Shown one piece after another: positions 50,754 to 61,268 of a DNA stretch of 64,000 nt. The first letter of the stretch is position 1. Each line of letters begins with the position of its first letter. Made by a program: the position numbers and the translations under genes. This stretch comes from Serratia rubidaea (GTDB taxonomy: Bacteria; Pseudomonadota; Gammaproteobacteria; Enterobacterales; Enterobacteriaceae), in the NCBI GenBank assembly GCA_901472405.1, contig LR590463.1:682001-746000 (forward strand), in the 5' to 3' direction. The notes under the pieces are model-generated. The model was given only the letters and a program-made list of their open reading frames with translations. It did not search any database and was not told the DNA's origin.

Positions 50754-52643
50754 ATGACGAATAATATTGAGCAATTAAATGCCGACCGCCTGATCGATCC
50801 GACCCGCCGTAAATTATTATTGGGCAGCGCCGGCGCGGTCGGGCTGGCGGGCTTTCTCGGCGGCGGGATTTGGTCGGTTTCCGGCGAGGCGCTGGCGGCG
50901 GATCTGCCAGCCAACAAGCTGCTGGGCTTCAAAGGCATTGCCGCCTCGACCGCGGACGATATCGCCATTGCCGAAGGCTACCAGGCCGAGGTGCTGATTT
51001 CCTGGGGTGAACCGCTGGTTGACGGCGCGGCGGCGTTCGATCCGAACGGCGGCAACAGCGCGGCCGAGCAGGAGAAGCAGTTCGGCGACAATAATGACGG
51101 CATGAGCTTCTTTCCGATTGACGATAACCACGGCGTGATGGCGATTAACAACGAATACGTCAACGAGCAGTATCTGTTCGCCCACGGCGGCGACAAGGCC
51201 ACCAGTCTGGAAGACGTGCGTAAATCGCAGGCGGCGCACGGCGTGTCGATCGTTGCGGTAAAACGCGTTGGTGATACGCCACGCTGGGAAGTCGAGCGCC
51301 CATCGCGCTATAACCGCCGCATTACCGCCAATACGCCGATGCAGTTCAGCGGCCCGGCCGCCGGCCACCCGCTGCTGCAAACCGCCGCTGACCCGAGCGG
51401 CCGCCAGGTGCTGGGCACCTTCGGCAACTGCGCTAACGGCAAAACGCCGTGGGGCACCTACCTGACCTGCGAAGAGAACTTCGATACCTACTTCGGCACC
51501 CAACAGGCGGATTACCAAACCACGCCGGAGCAACAGCGCTATACGCTCAAGGCCAACGAGCCGGAACGCAACTGGCCGGATTTTGACCCGCGCTTTGACG
51601 TGGCGAAAAATCCGCACGAATTTAATCGCCACGGCTGGATCGTGGAAATTGATCCGCTGAACCCGACTTCCACGCCGATCAAACATACCGCGCTGGGGCG
51701 CTTCAAGCACGAGAACGCGGCGGTTACGGTGGCGAAGAACGGTCGCCTAGTGGTGTATATGGGGGATGACGAGCGCGGCGAGCATATCTATAAATATGTC
51801 TCCAAAGGCAAAGTAGACAGCGCTAACCCGGCCAATAACCGCAGCCTGCTGGATGAGGGCACGTTGTTTGTGGCGCAGTTCGACGGCGACGCCAACGGCA
51901 CGCCGCTGAAGGGCAAAGGACGCTGGATTGCGCTGGAGTTCGGCAAGAATGGCCTGACGCCGGAAAACGGCTTCCGCGATGCCGCTGAAGTGTTGATCTT
52001 TGCCCGTAAGGCCGCGGCGCAGGTCGGCGCCACCAAGATGGATCGCCCCGAGTGGATAGCGGTGAACCCGCACGACGGGCGTGCCTACTGCACCCTGACT
52101 AACAACAGCAAGCGCGGCGATGAAGGCATGCCGCTGACCCCGGCCAACCCGCGCCCGAAAAATATCTACGGCCAGATTATCCGCTGGGATGAGGGCGGCG
52201 ACGCGACCGCGGAGCACTTCTCCTGGGATATGTTCGCGCTGTGCGGTAACCCGATTGCCCACCCGGAAGGCATGTATCGCGGCACGCCGAACATCACCGC
52301 CGAGAATACCTTTAACAGCCCGGACGGACTGGGGTTCGACAGCGCGGGACGCCTGTGGATCCTGACCGACGGCAAGTACAGCAATAAGGGCGACTATCAG
52401 GGGCAGGGGAACAACCAGATGCTGGTGGGGGATCCGCAGAGCGGTGAAATCCGTCGCTTTATGGTCGGGCCGAAGTCCTGCGAGCTGACCGGGGTCACCT
52501 TTGCCCAGGACTACAAAACGCTGTTCGTCAATGTGCAGCACCCAGGCGAAGAGGGCGACTCCCACTTCCCGCATAACAGCCCGCGGCCGCGCTCATCGGT
52601 GATCATGATTACCCGCAAAGACGGCGGCGTGATTGGCGCCTGA
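50754..52643 (+). CDS. phoX: PhoX-family alkaline phosphatase, Tat-exported
   Basis: 629 residues. The N-terminus has the twin-arginine motif TRRKLLLG (about residues 17-24), a hydrophobic stretch, and a likely cleavage site near ALAADL, so it is exported folded to the periplasm. The body is DUF839/PhoX type: YLTCEENFDTYFG, GWIVEIDPLNPTSTPIKHTALGRFKHENAAV, VYMGDDERGEHIYKYVS, and PEGMYRGTPN...FNSPDGLGFDSAGRLWI. Known PhoX enzymes are Ca2+/Fe3+-dependent phosphatases that do not resemble PhoA. A Pho box upstream supports control by phosphate starvation. The gene sits alone between folA and apaH, with terminators on both sides. Confidence 0.88.
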   Translation: MTNNIEQLNADRLIDPTRRKLLLGSAGAVGLAGFLGGGIWSVSGEALAADLPANKLLGFKGIAASTADDIAIAEGYQAEVLISWGEPLVDGAAAFDPNGGNSAAEQEKQFGDNNDGMSFFPIDDNHGVMAINNEYVNEQYLFAHGGDKATSLEDVRKSQAAHGVSIVAVKRVGDTPRWEVERPSRYNRRITANTPMQFSGPAAGHPLLQTAADPSGRQVLGTFGNCANGKTPWGTYLTCEENFDTYFGTQQADYQTTPEQQRYTLKANEPERNWPDFDPRFDVAKNPHEFNRHGWIVEIDPLNPTSTPIKHTALGRFKHENAAVTVAKNGRLVVYMGDDERGEHIYKYVSKGKVDSANPANNRSLLDEGTLFVAQFDGDANGTPLKGKGRWIALEFGKNGLTPENGFRDAAEVLIFARKAAAQVGATKMDRPEWIAVNPHDGRAYCTLTNNSKRGDEGMPLTPANPRPKNIYGQIIRWDEGGDATAEHFSWDMFALCGNPIAHPEGMYRGTPNITAENTFNSPDGLGFDSAGRLWILTDGKYSNKGDYQGQGNNQMLVGDPQSGEIRRFMVGPKSCELTGVTFAQDYKTLFVNVQHPGEEGDSHFPHNSPRPRSSVIMITRKDGGVIGA

Positions 52644-52655
52644 CGGCGGACAAAA

Positions 52656-52687
52656 TAAAAGGGCGGAATCTTTTCCGCCCTTTCTTT
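52656..52687. terminator. bidirectional terminator between phoX and apaH
   Basis: Perfect 11-bp stem AAAGGGCGGAA (52658-52668) / TTCCGCCCTTT (52673-52683) with loop TCTT; A-rich left and T-rich right flanks. The right flank overlaps the end of apaH. Confidence 0.9.
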
Positions 52688-53534
52688 ATGATGCTGCCCG
52701 CTTATCGCCGCCTTTCTCCGCGCGCCGCGTCGACGGCTGGGTGAAGTAGCGTTTATCCTCCCAGCGCAGCATGGTCAGATCGCCGCCCCAGCAGCAGCCG
52801 GTATCCAGCGCGATAACGCCTTCCGGCGTACCTTTGCCTTCCAGCGACGCCCAGTGGCCGAAAATAATGGTGTACTGCTCATCCAGCAGGCGCGGCAGAT
52901 CAAACCAGGGCTTGAGCGGCGCCGGCGCGGTGCCGGGGGCGTCTTTGCTGATCATATCCAGCTGGCCGTGCGGGAAGCAGTAACGCATCCGCGTCAGCGC
53001 GTTGGTGCTAAAGCGCAGGCGGGCCAGGCCGCTCAGCTGCGGCGTCCAGTTATTCGGCATATCGCCGTACATGGCGTCGAGGAACAGCGGATAGCTGTCG
53101 CTGCTGAGCACGGCTTCCACCTCACGCGCGCACATTCTGGCGGTATCGAGATCCCACTGCGGCGTGATGCCGGCGTGGGCCATCACCAGTTTCTGCTGTT
53201 CATCGACCTGCAGCACCGGCTGACGGCGCAGCCAGTTGACCAGCTCATCCGCGTCCGGCGCTTCCAGCAGGGGAGTAATGCGGTCTTTGGGCTTGTTGCG
53301 GCTGATGCCGGCGTATACCGCCAGCAGATGCAAATCATGATTGCCCAGCACCATGCGCACCGCCGGTCCGAGCGAGCGCACGTAGCGCAGCACGTCCAGC
53401 GAGTCCGGGCCGCGGGCCACCAGGTCGCCGGTTAACCACAGCGTGTCCTGCTGCGGGTCGAAAGAAGCCTGGGCTAATAGCGACTGCAGTTCATCGAAAC
53501 AGCCATGAACGTCGCCGATAAGATATGTCGACAT
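52686..53534 (-). CDS. apaH: bis(5'-nucleosyl)-tetraphosphatase, symmetrical (ApaH)
   Basis: Hydrolyses Ap4A to two ADP and removes Np4N caps from RNA. 282 residues (E. coli 280). Calcineurin-like metallophosphatase motifs: DVHGCFDEL at about 8-16, [11 protein letters not shown] near 35-45, and GNHDLH near 64-69. Downstream of apaG by one base, within the surA-pdxA-rsmA-apaG-apaH cluster. Confidence 0.96.
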   Translation of the reverse strand: MSTYLIGDVHGCFDELQSLLAQASFDPQQDTLWLTGDLVARGPDSLDVLRYVRSLGPAVRMVLGNHDLHLLAVYAGISRNKPKDRITPLLEAPDADELVNWLRRQPVLQVDEQQKLVMAHAGITPQWDLDTARMCAREVEAVLSSDSYPLFLDAMYGDMPNNWTPQLSGLARLRFSTNALTRMRYCFPHGQLDMISKDAPGTAPAPLKPWFDLPRLLDEQYTIIFGHWASLEGKGTPEGVIALDTGCCWGGDLTMLRWEDKRYFTQPSTRRAEKGGDKRAAS

Positions 53535-53535
53535 A

Positions 53536-53912
53536 TTAGTGAATCAGCGTTGGGATGGCTAAGCGAAAGACCGGGATCGCAGTGCGGAACGGCTGACCCA
53601 GATGGTCAACCATTTCATAGTGGCCTTCCATGGTGCCCAGCGGCGTTTCAAGCACCGCGCCGCTGGTATATTGGAACTCACCGCCGGGCAGGATCAGCGG
53701 CTGTTCGCCGACGACCCCTTCGCCCTGGACTTCGGTTTGGCGGCCGTTGGCGTTGGTGATCAGCCAGTAACGGCCAGCAGTTTCACGTTGAAACGCCCCA
53801 GATTGCGGATGGTAATGGTATAGGCAAAGACGTAGCGTTCCTCCTCAGGCAGCGACTGGGATTCCACATACAGACTTTGGACCTGAATACATACGCGGGG
53901 TGAATCAATCAT
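53536..53912 (-). pseudogene. apaG: ApaG (Co2+/Mg2+ efflux-associated protein), frameshifted as sequenced
   Basis: A small FN3-fold (DUF525) protein of unclear biochemical role. The frame from the ATG at 53910-53912 reads [20 protein letters not shown]... to residue 46 and then stops. Adding one C at CC 53774-53775 (GCCAG to GCCCAG) restores [34 protein letters not shown] and a 125-residue protein, exactly the E. coli length. The same one-base loss is seen twice in yaaJ. apaG is co-transcribed with its intact neighbours and near-universally conserved, so sequencing error is likely. Confidence 0.88.
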
Positions 53913-53925
53913 GACCACTTACTCC

Positions 53926-54744
53926 TTACTGCTGCGGCGCCGGATTGGCCGATAGCCAGTTTGCCAGCTTACAGTACTGCGCCACAGAAATATTTTCTGC
54001 TCTCAGGGCCGGATCGACCCCCAGCTCGCTCAGCTGTTCCGGGGTGAACAAATCGCCCAGGCTGTTGCGGATGGTTTTCCGACGCTGGTTGAAGGCCTGC
54101 GTGGTGATGCGGCTCAGCATACGCACGTCGTCGACCGGGTGCGGCATCTCACGGTGCGGCACCAGACGCACCACGGCGGAATCGACTTTCGGCGGCGGCG
54201 CGAAGGCGGTCGGCGGCACTTCCAGCACCGGGATCACGTTGCAGTAGTATTGCGCCATCACCGATAAACGGCCGTACGCCTTGCTGTTCGGGCCGGCAAC
54301 CAGGCGGTTGACCACCTCTTTTTGCAACATAAAGTGCATGTCGCGGATAGCCTGAGTATAGCTGAAAAGGTGGAACATCAGCGGGGTGGAGATATTGTAC
54401 GGCAGGTTGCCGAACACGCGCAGCGGCTGGCCCGCCTGCTCGGCCATCTCGGCGAAATTCACCGTCATGGCGTCCTGCTGACGAATGGTCAGTTTGTCTT
54501 TCAGCTGCGGGTGATTCTCCAGACGCGCCGCCAGATCGCGGTCCAGCTCCACCACCGTCATGCGGTCCATGCGCGCGCCGACCGGCTCGGTCAGGGCGCC
54601 GAGGCCGGGGCCGATTTCTACTACGGCTTCGCCCGGCTGGGGATGAATGGCCGAGACGATGCTATCGATGACAAACTGATCGGTTAAAAAGTTTTGTCCA
54701 AAGCGTTTGCGGGCAAAATGCCCTTGGTGGACTCTATTGTTCAT
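53926..54744 (-). CDS. rsmA: 16S rRNA dimethyladenosine transferase RsmA (KsgA)
   Basis: Dimethylates A1518 and A1519 of 16S rRNA using SAM, a late checkpoint in 30S assembly. 272 residues (E. coli 273). SAM motif [15 protein letters not shown] at about 41-55; the catalytic NLPYNIST near 113-120; C-terminal [13 protein letters not shown]. The start overlaps the pdxA end by 11 bp, and apaG begins 13 bp after the stop. Confidence 0.97.
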   Translation of the reverse strand: MNNRVHQGHFARKRFGQNFLTDQFVIDSIVSAIHPQPGEAVVEIGPGLGALTEPVGARMDRMTVVELDRDLAARLENHPQLKDKLTIRQQDAMTVNFAEMAEQAGQPLRVFGNLPYNISTPLMFHLFSYTQAIRDMHFMLQKEVVNRLVAGPNSKAYGRLSVMAQYYCNVIPVLEVPPTAFAPPPKVDSAVVRLVPHREMPHPVDDVRMLSRITTQAFNQRRKTIRNSLGDLFTPEQLSELGVDPALRAENISVAQYCKLANWLSANPAPQQ

Positions 54745-55726
54745 TACAGTTATTTATCATTTTAATGGCGAGATTTAAGGCGGTTTTAAAACTGCCCACA
54801 TCGGCGGTACCGGTACCGGCCAGTTCCAGCGCGGTGCCGTGATCCACCGAGGTACGAATAAACGGCAGGCCGAGGGTGATATTCACCGCGCGGCCGAACC
54901 CTTGGTATTTTAGCACCGGCAGCCCCTGATCGTGATACATCGCCAGCACCGCATCGGCATGCTGCAGATATTTGGGCTGGAACAGCGTATCGGCCGGCAA
55001 CGGCCCGATCAGGTTAATGCCGCGCGTGCGCAGCGTTTCAAGCGCCGGAATAATCACATCCAGCTCTTCACGGCCCATATGGCCGCCTTCTCCCGCGTGC
55101 GGGTTCAGCCCGCAGACGTAGATGCACGGCTGCGCGATGCCGAATTTGGTTTTTAAATCATGGTCGAGAATGGTGATGACTTCGTGCAGGCTCTGCTCGC
55201 TGATGGCGCCCGGCACCGCCAGCAGCGGCAGGTGGGTGGTCGCCAGCGCGACGCGCAGCTCTTCGGTCGCCAGCATCATCACTACCCGATCGCAGCGGCT
55301 GCGGTCGGCAAAAAATTCCGTGTGGCCGCTGAACGGCACGCCGGCGTCGTTGATCACGCCCTTGTGCACCGGCCCGGTAATCAGCGCGGCAAATTCCCCG
55401 TTCAGGCAGCCGTCACAGGCGCGCGCCAGGGTGTCCACTACGTAAGCGCTGTTGGCGACGTTGAGCTGGCCACAGACCGCCGGTGTCGCCAGCGTTACCG
55501 GCAGTACGGTCAGCGTCGCGGCCGCCTGCGGCTGCGCCGGCGCGTCCGGCTGATAGTCGCGCAACGTCAGCGGCAGCCGCAGCTGCCGCGCGCGCTCAAG
55601 CAACAGGGCCGGATCGGCGCAGACTACCAGTTCAACGGGCCACGCCTGTTGCGCCAGTGCTACGACCAAATCCGGCCCCACCCCGGCAGGTTCGCCGGGG
55701 GTTATAACGATACGTTTATTGTGCAT
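54734..55726 (-). CDS. pdxA: 4-hydroxythreonine-4-phosphate dehydrogenase
   Basis: NAD+-dependent step of pyridoxal 5'-phosphate synthesis (DXP-independent branch). 330 residues (E. coli 329). [15 protein letters not shown] is at about residues 8-22. The metal- and substrate-binding regions [23 protein letters not shown] and [14 protein letters not shown] are intact. The ATG at 55726 ([13 protein letters not shown]) aligns with E. coli; an ATG three codons earlier is possible. It overlaps the surA end by 11 bp. Confidence 0.95.
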   Translation of the reverse strand: MHNKRIVITPGEPAGVGPDLVVALAQQAWPVELVVCADPALLLERARQLRLPLTLRDYQPDAPAQPQAAATLTVLPVTLATPAVCGQLNVANSAYVVDTLARACDGCLNGEFAALITGPVHKGVINDAGVPFSGHTEFFADRSRCDRVVMMLATEELRVALATTHLPLLAVPGAISEQSLHEVITILDHDLKTKFGIAQPCIYVCGLNPHAGEGGHMGREELDVIIPALETLRTRGINLIGPLPADTLFQPKYLQHADAVLAMYHDQGLPVLKYQGFGRAVNITLGLPFIRTSVDHGTALELAGTGTADVGSFKTALNLAIKMINNCNEQ

Positions 55727-57013
55727 TGCTGCCATCAAGAATTTTGACATAGGCGGCCGCGCGCTGTTCCTGCATCCAGGTCTGCGCTTCTTCGGCAAAC
55801 TTGCGGTTGAACAGCATGCGGTAGGCGCGCTCTTTTTGCGCCGCGTCGGTTTTGTCTACCTTGCGGGTATCCACCAGCTGAATCAGGTGCCAGCCGAAGG
55901 AAGAGTGCACCGGCTTGCTGATTTCACCTTTTTTCAGCTTCAGCAGCGCGTCGCGGAATGCCGGATCGTAGATGTCAGGAGACGCCCAGCCCAGATCGCC
56001 GCCCTGCAGGGCAGAGCCTGGATCCTGCGACAGCTGTTTGGCTTCGTCGGCGAACTTCGCTTTACCGCTGCTGATCGCCGCGGCGACTTCCTGCAGCTTG
56101 GTCCGCGCCTGATCGTCCGTCATAACCACGGACGGCTTCAGCAGAATATGGCGTGCGTGCACTTCAGTCACGGAAATAGACTGGTTGGCGCCGCGCACAT
56201 CGTTCACCTTCAGTATGTGGAAGCCCACGCCGGAACGGATCGGGCCGACGATATCGCCTTTTTTGGCGGTAACCAGACGCTCGGCAAACAGCGTCGGGAT
56301 CTCCTGCAGTTTGCCCCAGCCCATATTGCCGCCTTTCAGCGCCTGTGAGTCGGCGGAGTAGGTGATCGCCAGCTTACCGAAGTCGGCGCCGCCGTTGATT
56401 TCACCCACCAGGCGTTTCGCCAGCGTTTCTGCTTCGTCAACCTGCTGCTGAGACGGGTTCTCCGGCAGCGGGATCAGGATGTGGCTGATGTTCATTTCGG
56501 TATCGCTGCCGTTCTGCGCGCCGACCTGTTTGGCCAGCGAGTCCACTTCCTGCGGCAGGATGGTGACGCGGCGGCGGACTTCGTTGTTGCGCACTTCGGT
56601 GATCAGCATCTCTTTGCGGATCTGCGAACGGTAGGTGTTGTAGTTCAGGCCTTCGTACGCCAGACGGCTGCGCAGCTGATCCGGCGTCATGCGGTTTTGC
56701 GCCGCGATATTGGCGATAGCCTTGTCCAGATCGGCATCGCTGACGCTGATGCCCATCTTCTGCGCCATCTGCAGCTGGATGTTATCCATGATCAGACGTT
56801 CAACGATCTGATGACGCAGCGTTTTGTCGTCCGGCAGCTGTTGCCCCGCCTGTTGGGCATTGAGCTTGACCGACTGCAGTAAACCATTGACGTCGCTTTC
56901 GAGTACTACGCCGTTATCCACGACGGCGGCGACTTTATCAACTTCTTGGGTGCAGCGAACGCGGTATTGGCGCAGACCACCAATCCGAGAATAAGCGTTC
57001 TCCAGTTATTCAT
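55716..57013 (-). pseudogene. surA: periplasmic chaperone/PPIase SurA, frameshifted after the signal peptide as sequenced
   Basis: The main chaperone that brings outer-membrane proteins such as LptD (next gene) to the BAM complex. The ATG at 57011-57013 starts a signal peptide, [20 protein letters not shown], but the frame is lost at GGG 56948-56950. One more G (CCCC on the coding strand) restores [23 protein letters not shown] and a 432-residue protein (E. coli 428). The remaining 401 codons are intact and include two parvulin domains ([16 protein letters not shown] and [18 protein letters not shown]). A strain lacking the export signal would have a serious envelope defect, so sequencing error is likely. 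Confidence 0.9.
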
Positions 57014-57079
57014 ACATTTCCCATTATGTAATCCGCAACTGCGGGTTAAAGTTCTCGTTTTTCAAAGCATTACAAAGCA

Positions 57080-59443
57080 TCAGAATGCGCGCTGGTACGG
57101 CAGAATGCCTGAACGCAGCATTTCGCCGGTGCCGAGGCTGTGGTCGCTGCTCAGACCGCGCAGTTCGATGTTGAATGAAACTTTGTTGTCATATTTGCTG
57201 GTTTGATTGCCGCGATCCCAGTCGGTGATCTTGCGTTCATAACCGATGTTAACCGCCCAGCAGCAGGTGTTATAACGCAGGCCGACCAGCTGATCGGCGG
57301 ACTGCTGCGCACGGGTATCATAGTAATACGCGCCAACCACGGCCCAACGGTCGGCAATCGGCCAGCTGGCGGTGACGCCCACCTGCGAGATACCGTCCTG
57401 ATAACCAGGGCTGGTGACCTGCGGCAGCGTGGCCTGAATATATTCCGGGCTGGCGTAGCGGTAGTTCAGCTGCACCATGCGTTCACTGTCCTGACGGTAC
57501 TCCAGCACCGCGTCGCCGAGGGCTACGCTGTCAAGGCGGGTATCGTACTGTACGCCGCCGCGCAGGCCCCAACGATCGTCGATCTTCCAATAGGTGTCAC
57601 CGGCCCATACCAGGCTGCCGGTGTCATCATTCTTGTCGTAACCGGAATTGTTATCTCCGGTACGCGAACGGCTGAAGTAATAGATTTGACCCACGGATAC
57701 GTTGAAACGTTCAACCAGCGCGTCATCATAAATGCGCGAGGTCAAACCGGTCGCCAGACGGTTCTGCGAGGCAATGCGGTCCAGGCCGCTGTAGCTGCGG
57801 TCGCGGAACAGGCCGGAATAGTCGGTCTGCAGCAGCGTTGAGTCGTAGGAGTAGATATTGCTCTGGTCGCGATACGGCACATACAGGTACTGCATGCGCG
57901 GCTCCAGCGTCTGGGTGTAGCCCTGCGCCCAGTTCATATCGCGGTCGAACACCATCTTGCCGTCAACCTTGAACTGCGGCATCACGCGGTTGACGGAATC
58001 ATCCAGCTCCGGCGCGTCGCGGCCGGTGCGGTTCTTATAGTTAGTCTTGAAGCCGTCCGGAATATCCTGCTGATAGTGGGTCGCCAGCAGTTTGACTTCG
58101 CTGTTCAGCGAACCCCAGCCGTTGGTCATCGGCAAGGTCAGCGTCGGCTCCAGGTGCAGACGGGTGGCGTCCGGGCTGTACGGGTTGATATTGATGAATT
58201 TCGCCGCCTGGCCATACACGCGCAGATCGAACGGCCCCAGATCGTTTTTGTAGTAGTTCAGATCGATCTGCGGCAGCACCTTGTAGGACTCGGTGCTGGT
58301 ACGGTTGACGTCGTCATAGATCTGGAACTGCTTGGAGGCGATGGTGGCGTCGAAGTTTTCATCGGCGTAACCGGCGCTGAATTTCTGCGTGGCGTAGCCG
58401 TCGGTGGTGGAGCCGTACTGAGAGTCCAGATCGTTGAAATACTGCGAGTCGCTGACTTTGGTGTAGTCGACGTTGAAGCGCCACACCTGGTCCATTACGC
58501 CGCTGTGGTTCCAGTAGAACAACCAACGGGTGTCGTCATCCTGCGGATGATCCTTGTTGTATTCGTTATCGCTCGGCAGCCAGTCAAACTCGATGGTGCC
58601 CATGCCCGGCTGGGTCAGATAGCGGAATTCGTTCTGCCACTGCAGGCCGCGCTTGGTCATATAGTGCGGCGTGATGGTGGCGTCGAAGTTCGGCGCGATA
58701 TTCCAGTAGTACGGCAGCATAAATTCGAAGCCGTTATTACTGCCGTATTTCGCATTCGGGATCAGGAAACCGGAGCGGCGTTTATCGCCCACCGGCAGCT
58801 GCAGGTAAGGGCTGTAGAACACCGGCACGCCGGCGATTTTAAAGCGCGCGTTCCAGATTTCCGCCACCTGCTCTTCGCGGTCGTGGATCACTTCGGAACC
58901 GACCACGCTCCAGCTGTTGTCGCCCGGCAGACAGGAGGTGAAGGAGCCGTTTTCCAAAATGGTGTAGCGGTTCTGGCCGCGCATCTTCATTTTGTCTGCG
59001 TCGCCGCGCCCCTGACGGCCGACCATCTGATAGTCGCCCTGATAGACATCGGTGTCTTTGGTGTTCAGGTTTGACCAGGCCTTCGGCCCTTTTAGTTTGA
59101 TCTGGTTGTCGTCATAGTGCACGTCGCCGGTGGCGGTGACGGTGCGTACCGGATCTTTCTGACCGGAGGCCTGCACCTGGTTCAGCTCCACCTGCTTGGC
59201 GGTCAGCGTGCTGTTGCCCTGTTCGATCTTGACGTCGCCGCTGAAGACGGCGTTGCCTTGATCGGCACGGGAATCATCAGAGTTGATGGTGACCGGCAGA
59301 GAGTTGGGATCGCCGCTGACGAGCGGTTTGTCATACGTCGGTACGCCGAGCATGCACTGTTCGGCGAGATCGGCCAGCGCGTGCTGACTGTAAAGTGCCG
59401 TCCAAATCATCGTGGCCAGCAGTGTTGGGAAACTTTTTTTCAT
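57080..59443 (-). CDS. lptD: LPS-assembly outer-membrane protein LptD
   Basis: Outer-membrane barrel that inserts lipopolysaccharide into the outer leaflet with its lipoprotein plug LptE. 787 residues (E. coli 784). Signal peptide to about residue 24 (ALA), a periplasmic beta-jellyroll of the OstA type (about 50-200), and a 26-strand barrel. The four cysteines of the essential disulfides are present: one in AEQCMLG, one in FTSCLPGD, and the pair in RYNTCCWAV. Precedes surA in transcription by 66 bp; divergent from djlA. Confidence 0.97.
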   Translation of the reverse strand: MKKSFPTLLATMIWTALYSQHALADLAEQCMLGVPTYDKPLVSGDPNSLPVTINSDDSRADQGNAVFSGDVKIEQGNSTLTAKQVELNQVQASGQKDPVRTVTATGDVHYDDNQIKLKGPKAWSNLNTKDTDVYQGDYQMVGRQGRGDADKMKMRGQNRYTILENGSFTSCLPGDNSWSVVGSEVIHDREEQVAEIWNARFKIAGVPVFYSPYLQLPVGDKRRSGFLIPNAKYGSNNGFEFMLPYYWNIAPNFDATITPHYMTKRGLQWQNEFRYLTQPGMGTIEFDWLPSDNEYNKDHPQDDDTRWLFYWNHSGVMDQVWRFNVDYTKVSDSQYFNDLDSQYGSTTDGYATQKFSAGYADENFDATIASKQFQIYDDVNRTSTESYKVLPQIDLNYYKNDLGPFDLRVYGQAAKFININPYSPDATRLHLEPTLTLPMTNGWGSLNSEVKLLATHYQQDIPDGFKTNYKNRTGRDAPELDDSVNRVMPQFKVDGKMVFDRDMNWAQGYTQTLEPRMQYLYVPYRDQSNIYSYDSTLLQTDYSGLFRDRSYSGLDRIASQNRLATGLTSRIYDDALVERFNVSVGQIYYFSRSRTGDNNSGYDKNDDTGSLVWAGDTYWKIDDRWGLRGGVQYDTRLDSVALGDAVLEYRQDSERMVQLNYRYASPEYIQATLPQVTSPGYQDGISQVGVTASWPIADRWAVVGAYYYDTRAQQSADQLVGLRYNTCCWAVNIGYERKITDWDRGNQTSKYDNKVSFNIELRGLSSDHSLGTGEMLRSGILPYQRAF

Positions 59444-59671
59444 ACGCGGTTTTGGTGTTCCGTCATCAGAGGCGTCATGTCCGGCAAACGGTCAGAGACT
59501 ATATCACTCATCTACGTTGCGCTACTGTTAAATCCTGCCGTTTCACTGCTCTGTTGTTAGGTGCTGCAGTAAATGACAGGTATGATAATCGAAATCTTGG
59601 GAAAAATCGCCTAACCCTTAGCTGATTACGGCGACGGGCAGCGTGCTGAAAGTAATATAATTGAGGAGTAT

Positions 59672-60500
59672 ATGCAGTATTGGGGAAAACTGCTCGGAGT
59701 CATTGTCGCCGTTTGGGCTGGCGCGGGCTTCTGGGGCGTAGTTTTGGGGCTGATTATCGGCCATATGATCGATACTGCGCGCAACAATAAGCGCAGCCGG
59801 GGCTTTTTTCGCCGGTCAGCAAACGCGGCAAACGCTGTTTTTCCGCACCACTTTTCAGGTCATGGGGCACCTTACCAAATCAAAAGGGCGCGTGACCGAA
59901 GCCGATATTCAGGTCGCCAGCCTGTTTATGGACCGCATGCAGCTGCACGGCGAATCGCGCACTGCGGCGCAGCAGGCGTTCCGTGAAGGCAAGGAGAGCA
60001 ATTTCCCGCTGCGCGAGGCGCTGCAGCAGTTCCGCAGCATCTGTTTCGGCCGTTTCGATCTGATTCGGATGTTTCTGGAAATTCAGATCCAGGCGGCGTT
60101 TGCCGACGGCTCCCTGCACCCCAATGAACGTCAGGTGCTGTATGTGATCGCCGAAGAGCTGGGGATTTCGCGCGCCCAGTTCGACCAGTTCCTGCGCATG
60201 ATGGAGGGCGGCCAGCAGTTCGGCGGCGGCTATCAGCAGCAGGGCGGCTATTCGCACGGTGGCTACCAGCGGGCGCAGCGCGGCCCGACGCTGGAAGACG
60301 CCTGCAAGGTGCTGGGGGTCAACAGCAGCGACGACGCGGCGACCATCAAGCGCGCCTACCGCAAGCTGATGAGCGAGCACCATCCGGATAAGCTGGTGGC
60401 GAAGGGGCTGCCGCCGGAAATGATGGAGATGGCCAAGCAGAAGGCGCAGGAGATTCAGTCGGCGTACGATTTGATCAAGCGCGAGAAAGGCTTTAAGTAA
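59672..60500 (+). pseudogene. djlA: membrane-anchored DnaJ-like protein DjlA, frameshifted as sequenced
   Basis: An inner-membrane J-protein that stimulates DnaK and influences the Rcs system. The N-terminal frame [34 protein letters not shown] includes the glycine-rich dimerising membrane segment. The frame is lost at T6 (59804-59809). Removing one T restores the join to [27 protein letters not shown] and a 275-residue protein (E. coli 271). The TerB-like central domain and the C-terminal J domain ([14 protein letters not shown]) are intact. The same T5-to-T6 change before CGCC occurs in the lipoprotein at 46455, so this is probably an error. Confidence 0.88.
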
Positions 60501-60563
60501 CCGCCGCCGCAGTTTCTCCGGCACGGGCACGATTGGCCCGCCGCCGGGGAGCTGCGCAGCGCG

Positions 60564-61214
60564 TCAGAAATCCGCTTCGGCGCGAAAGTGCATCGGCGTG
60601 TGAAACGCCGGATGGGTGATGCGCAGCTCCTGCGCATGCAGCTGCAGACGCGGCGCCATCGCTTTGGCCGCCGGCGGCGCGTAGAAACCGTCGCCGAGGA
60701 TCGGGTGACCCAGCGCCAGCATATGCACCCGCAACTGATGCGAGCGCCCGGTGATCGGCGTCAGCAGTACCCGCGTGCTGCCGTCGGTGTCGCGCGACAG
60801 CACCCGGTATTCCGTTTGCGCCGCCTTGCCGGTGTCAAAACACACCTTTTGCAACGGGCGATTCGGCCAGTCGCAAATCAGCGGTAAATCCACTAATCCT
60901 TCATCCTGCGCCAGATGGCCCCATACGCGGGCCACGTAGGATTTTTTCGGCTCGCGTTCGCGGAACTGGCGTTTCAGCTCGCGCTCCGCCGCTTTGTTCA
61001 GCGCCACGACGATCACGCCGCTGGTGGCCATATCCAGCCGGTGCACCGATTCGGCCTCGGGATAATCGGCCTGGATGCGCGTCATCAGGCTGTCTTTGTT
61101 TTCCGGCGCGCGTCCCGGCACCGACAGCAGCCCGCTGGGCTTGTTGACCACGATAATATGCGCATCCTGATACAGGATATGCAGCGGGTCGGTAGGGGGA
61201 TTATAGGGTTCCAT
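60564..61214 (-). CDS. rluA: 23S rRNA/tRNA pseudouridine synthase RluA
   Basis: Makes pseudouridine at position 746 of 23S rRNA and 32 of several tRNAs. 216 residues (E. coli 219). The catalytic aspartate is Asp61 in ESVHRLDMATSGVIVVALN. KPSGLLSVPGR at about 25-35 and PITGRSHQLRVHMLALGHPILGD are the other family motifs. Downstream of rapA on the same strand; convergent with djlA. Confidence 0.96.
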   Translation of the reverse strand: MEPYNPPTDPLHILYQDAHIIVVNKPSGLLSVPGRAPENKDSLMTRIQADYPEAESVHRLDMATSGVIVVALNKAAERELKRQFREREPKKSYVARVWGHLAQDEGLVDLPLICDWPNRPLQKVCFDTGKAAQTEYRVLSRDTDGSTRVLLTPITGRSHQLRVHMLALGHPILGDGFYAPPAAKAMAPRLQLHAQELRITHPAFHTPMHFRAEADF

Positions 61215-61237
61215 ATAGGCTCCGCGGAGAAAGGCGT

Positions 61238-61259
61238 ACGGGGAGCGGCGGCTCCCCGT
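61238..61259 (-). terminator. rapA terminator
   Basis: Perfect 9-bp stem ACGGGGAGC / GCTCCCCGT with loop GGCG or its complement, followed on the minus strand by a weak CTTTCT tract. The stem arms are the same as in the ispH terminator at 32081-32102. Confidence 0.6.
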
Positions 61260-61268
61260 GCGTGGACG

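Noticed and set aside
59804..59809. Programmed frameshift at T6 in djlA (and at T6 in the lipoprotein)
   Set aside because: Slippery T runs can be used for recoding, but no stimulatory structure is evident, E. coli djlA is uninterrupted, and the same base gain in two unrelated genes fits sequencing error better.
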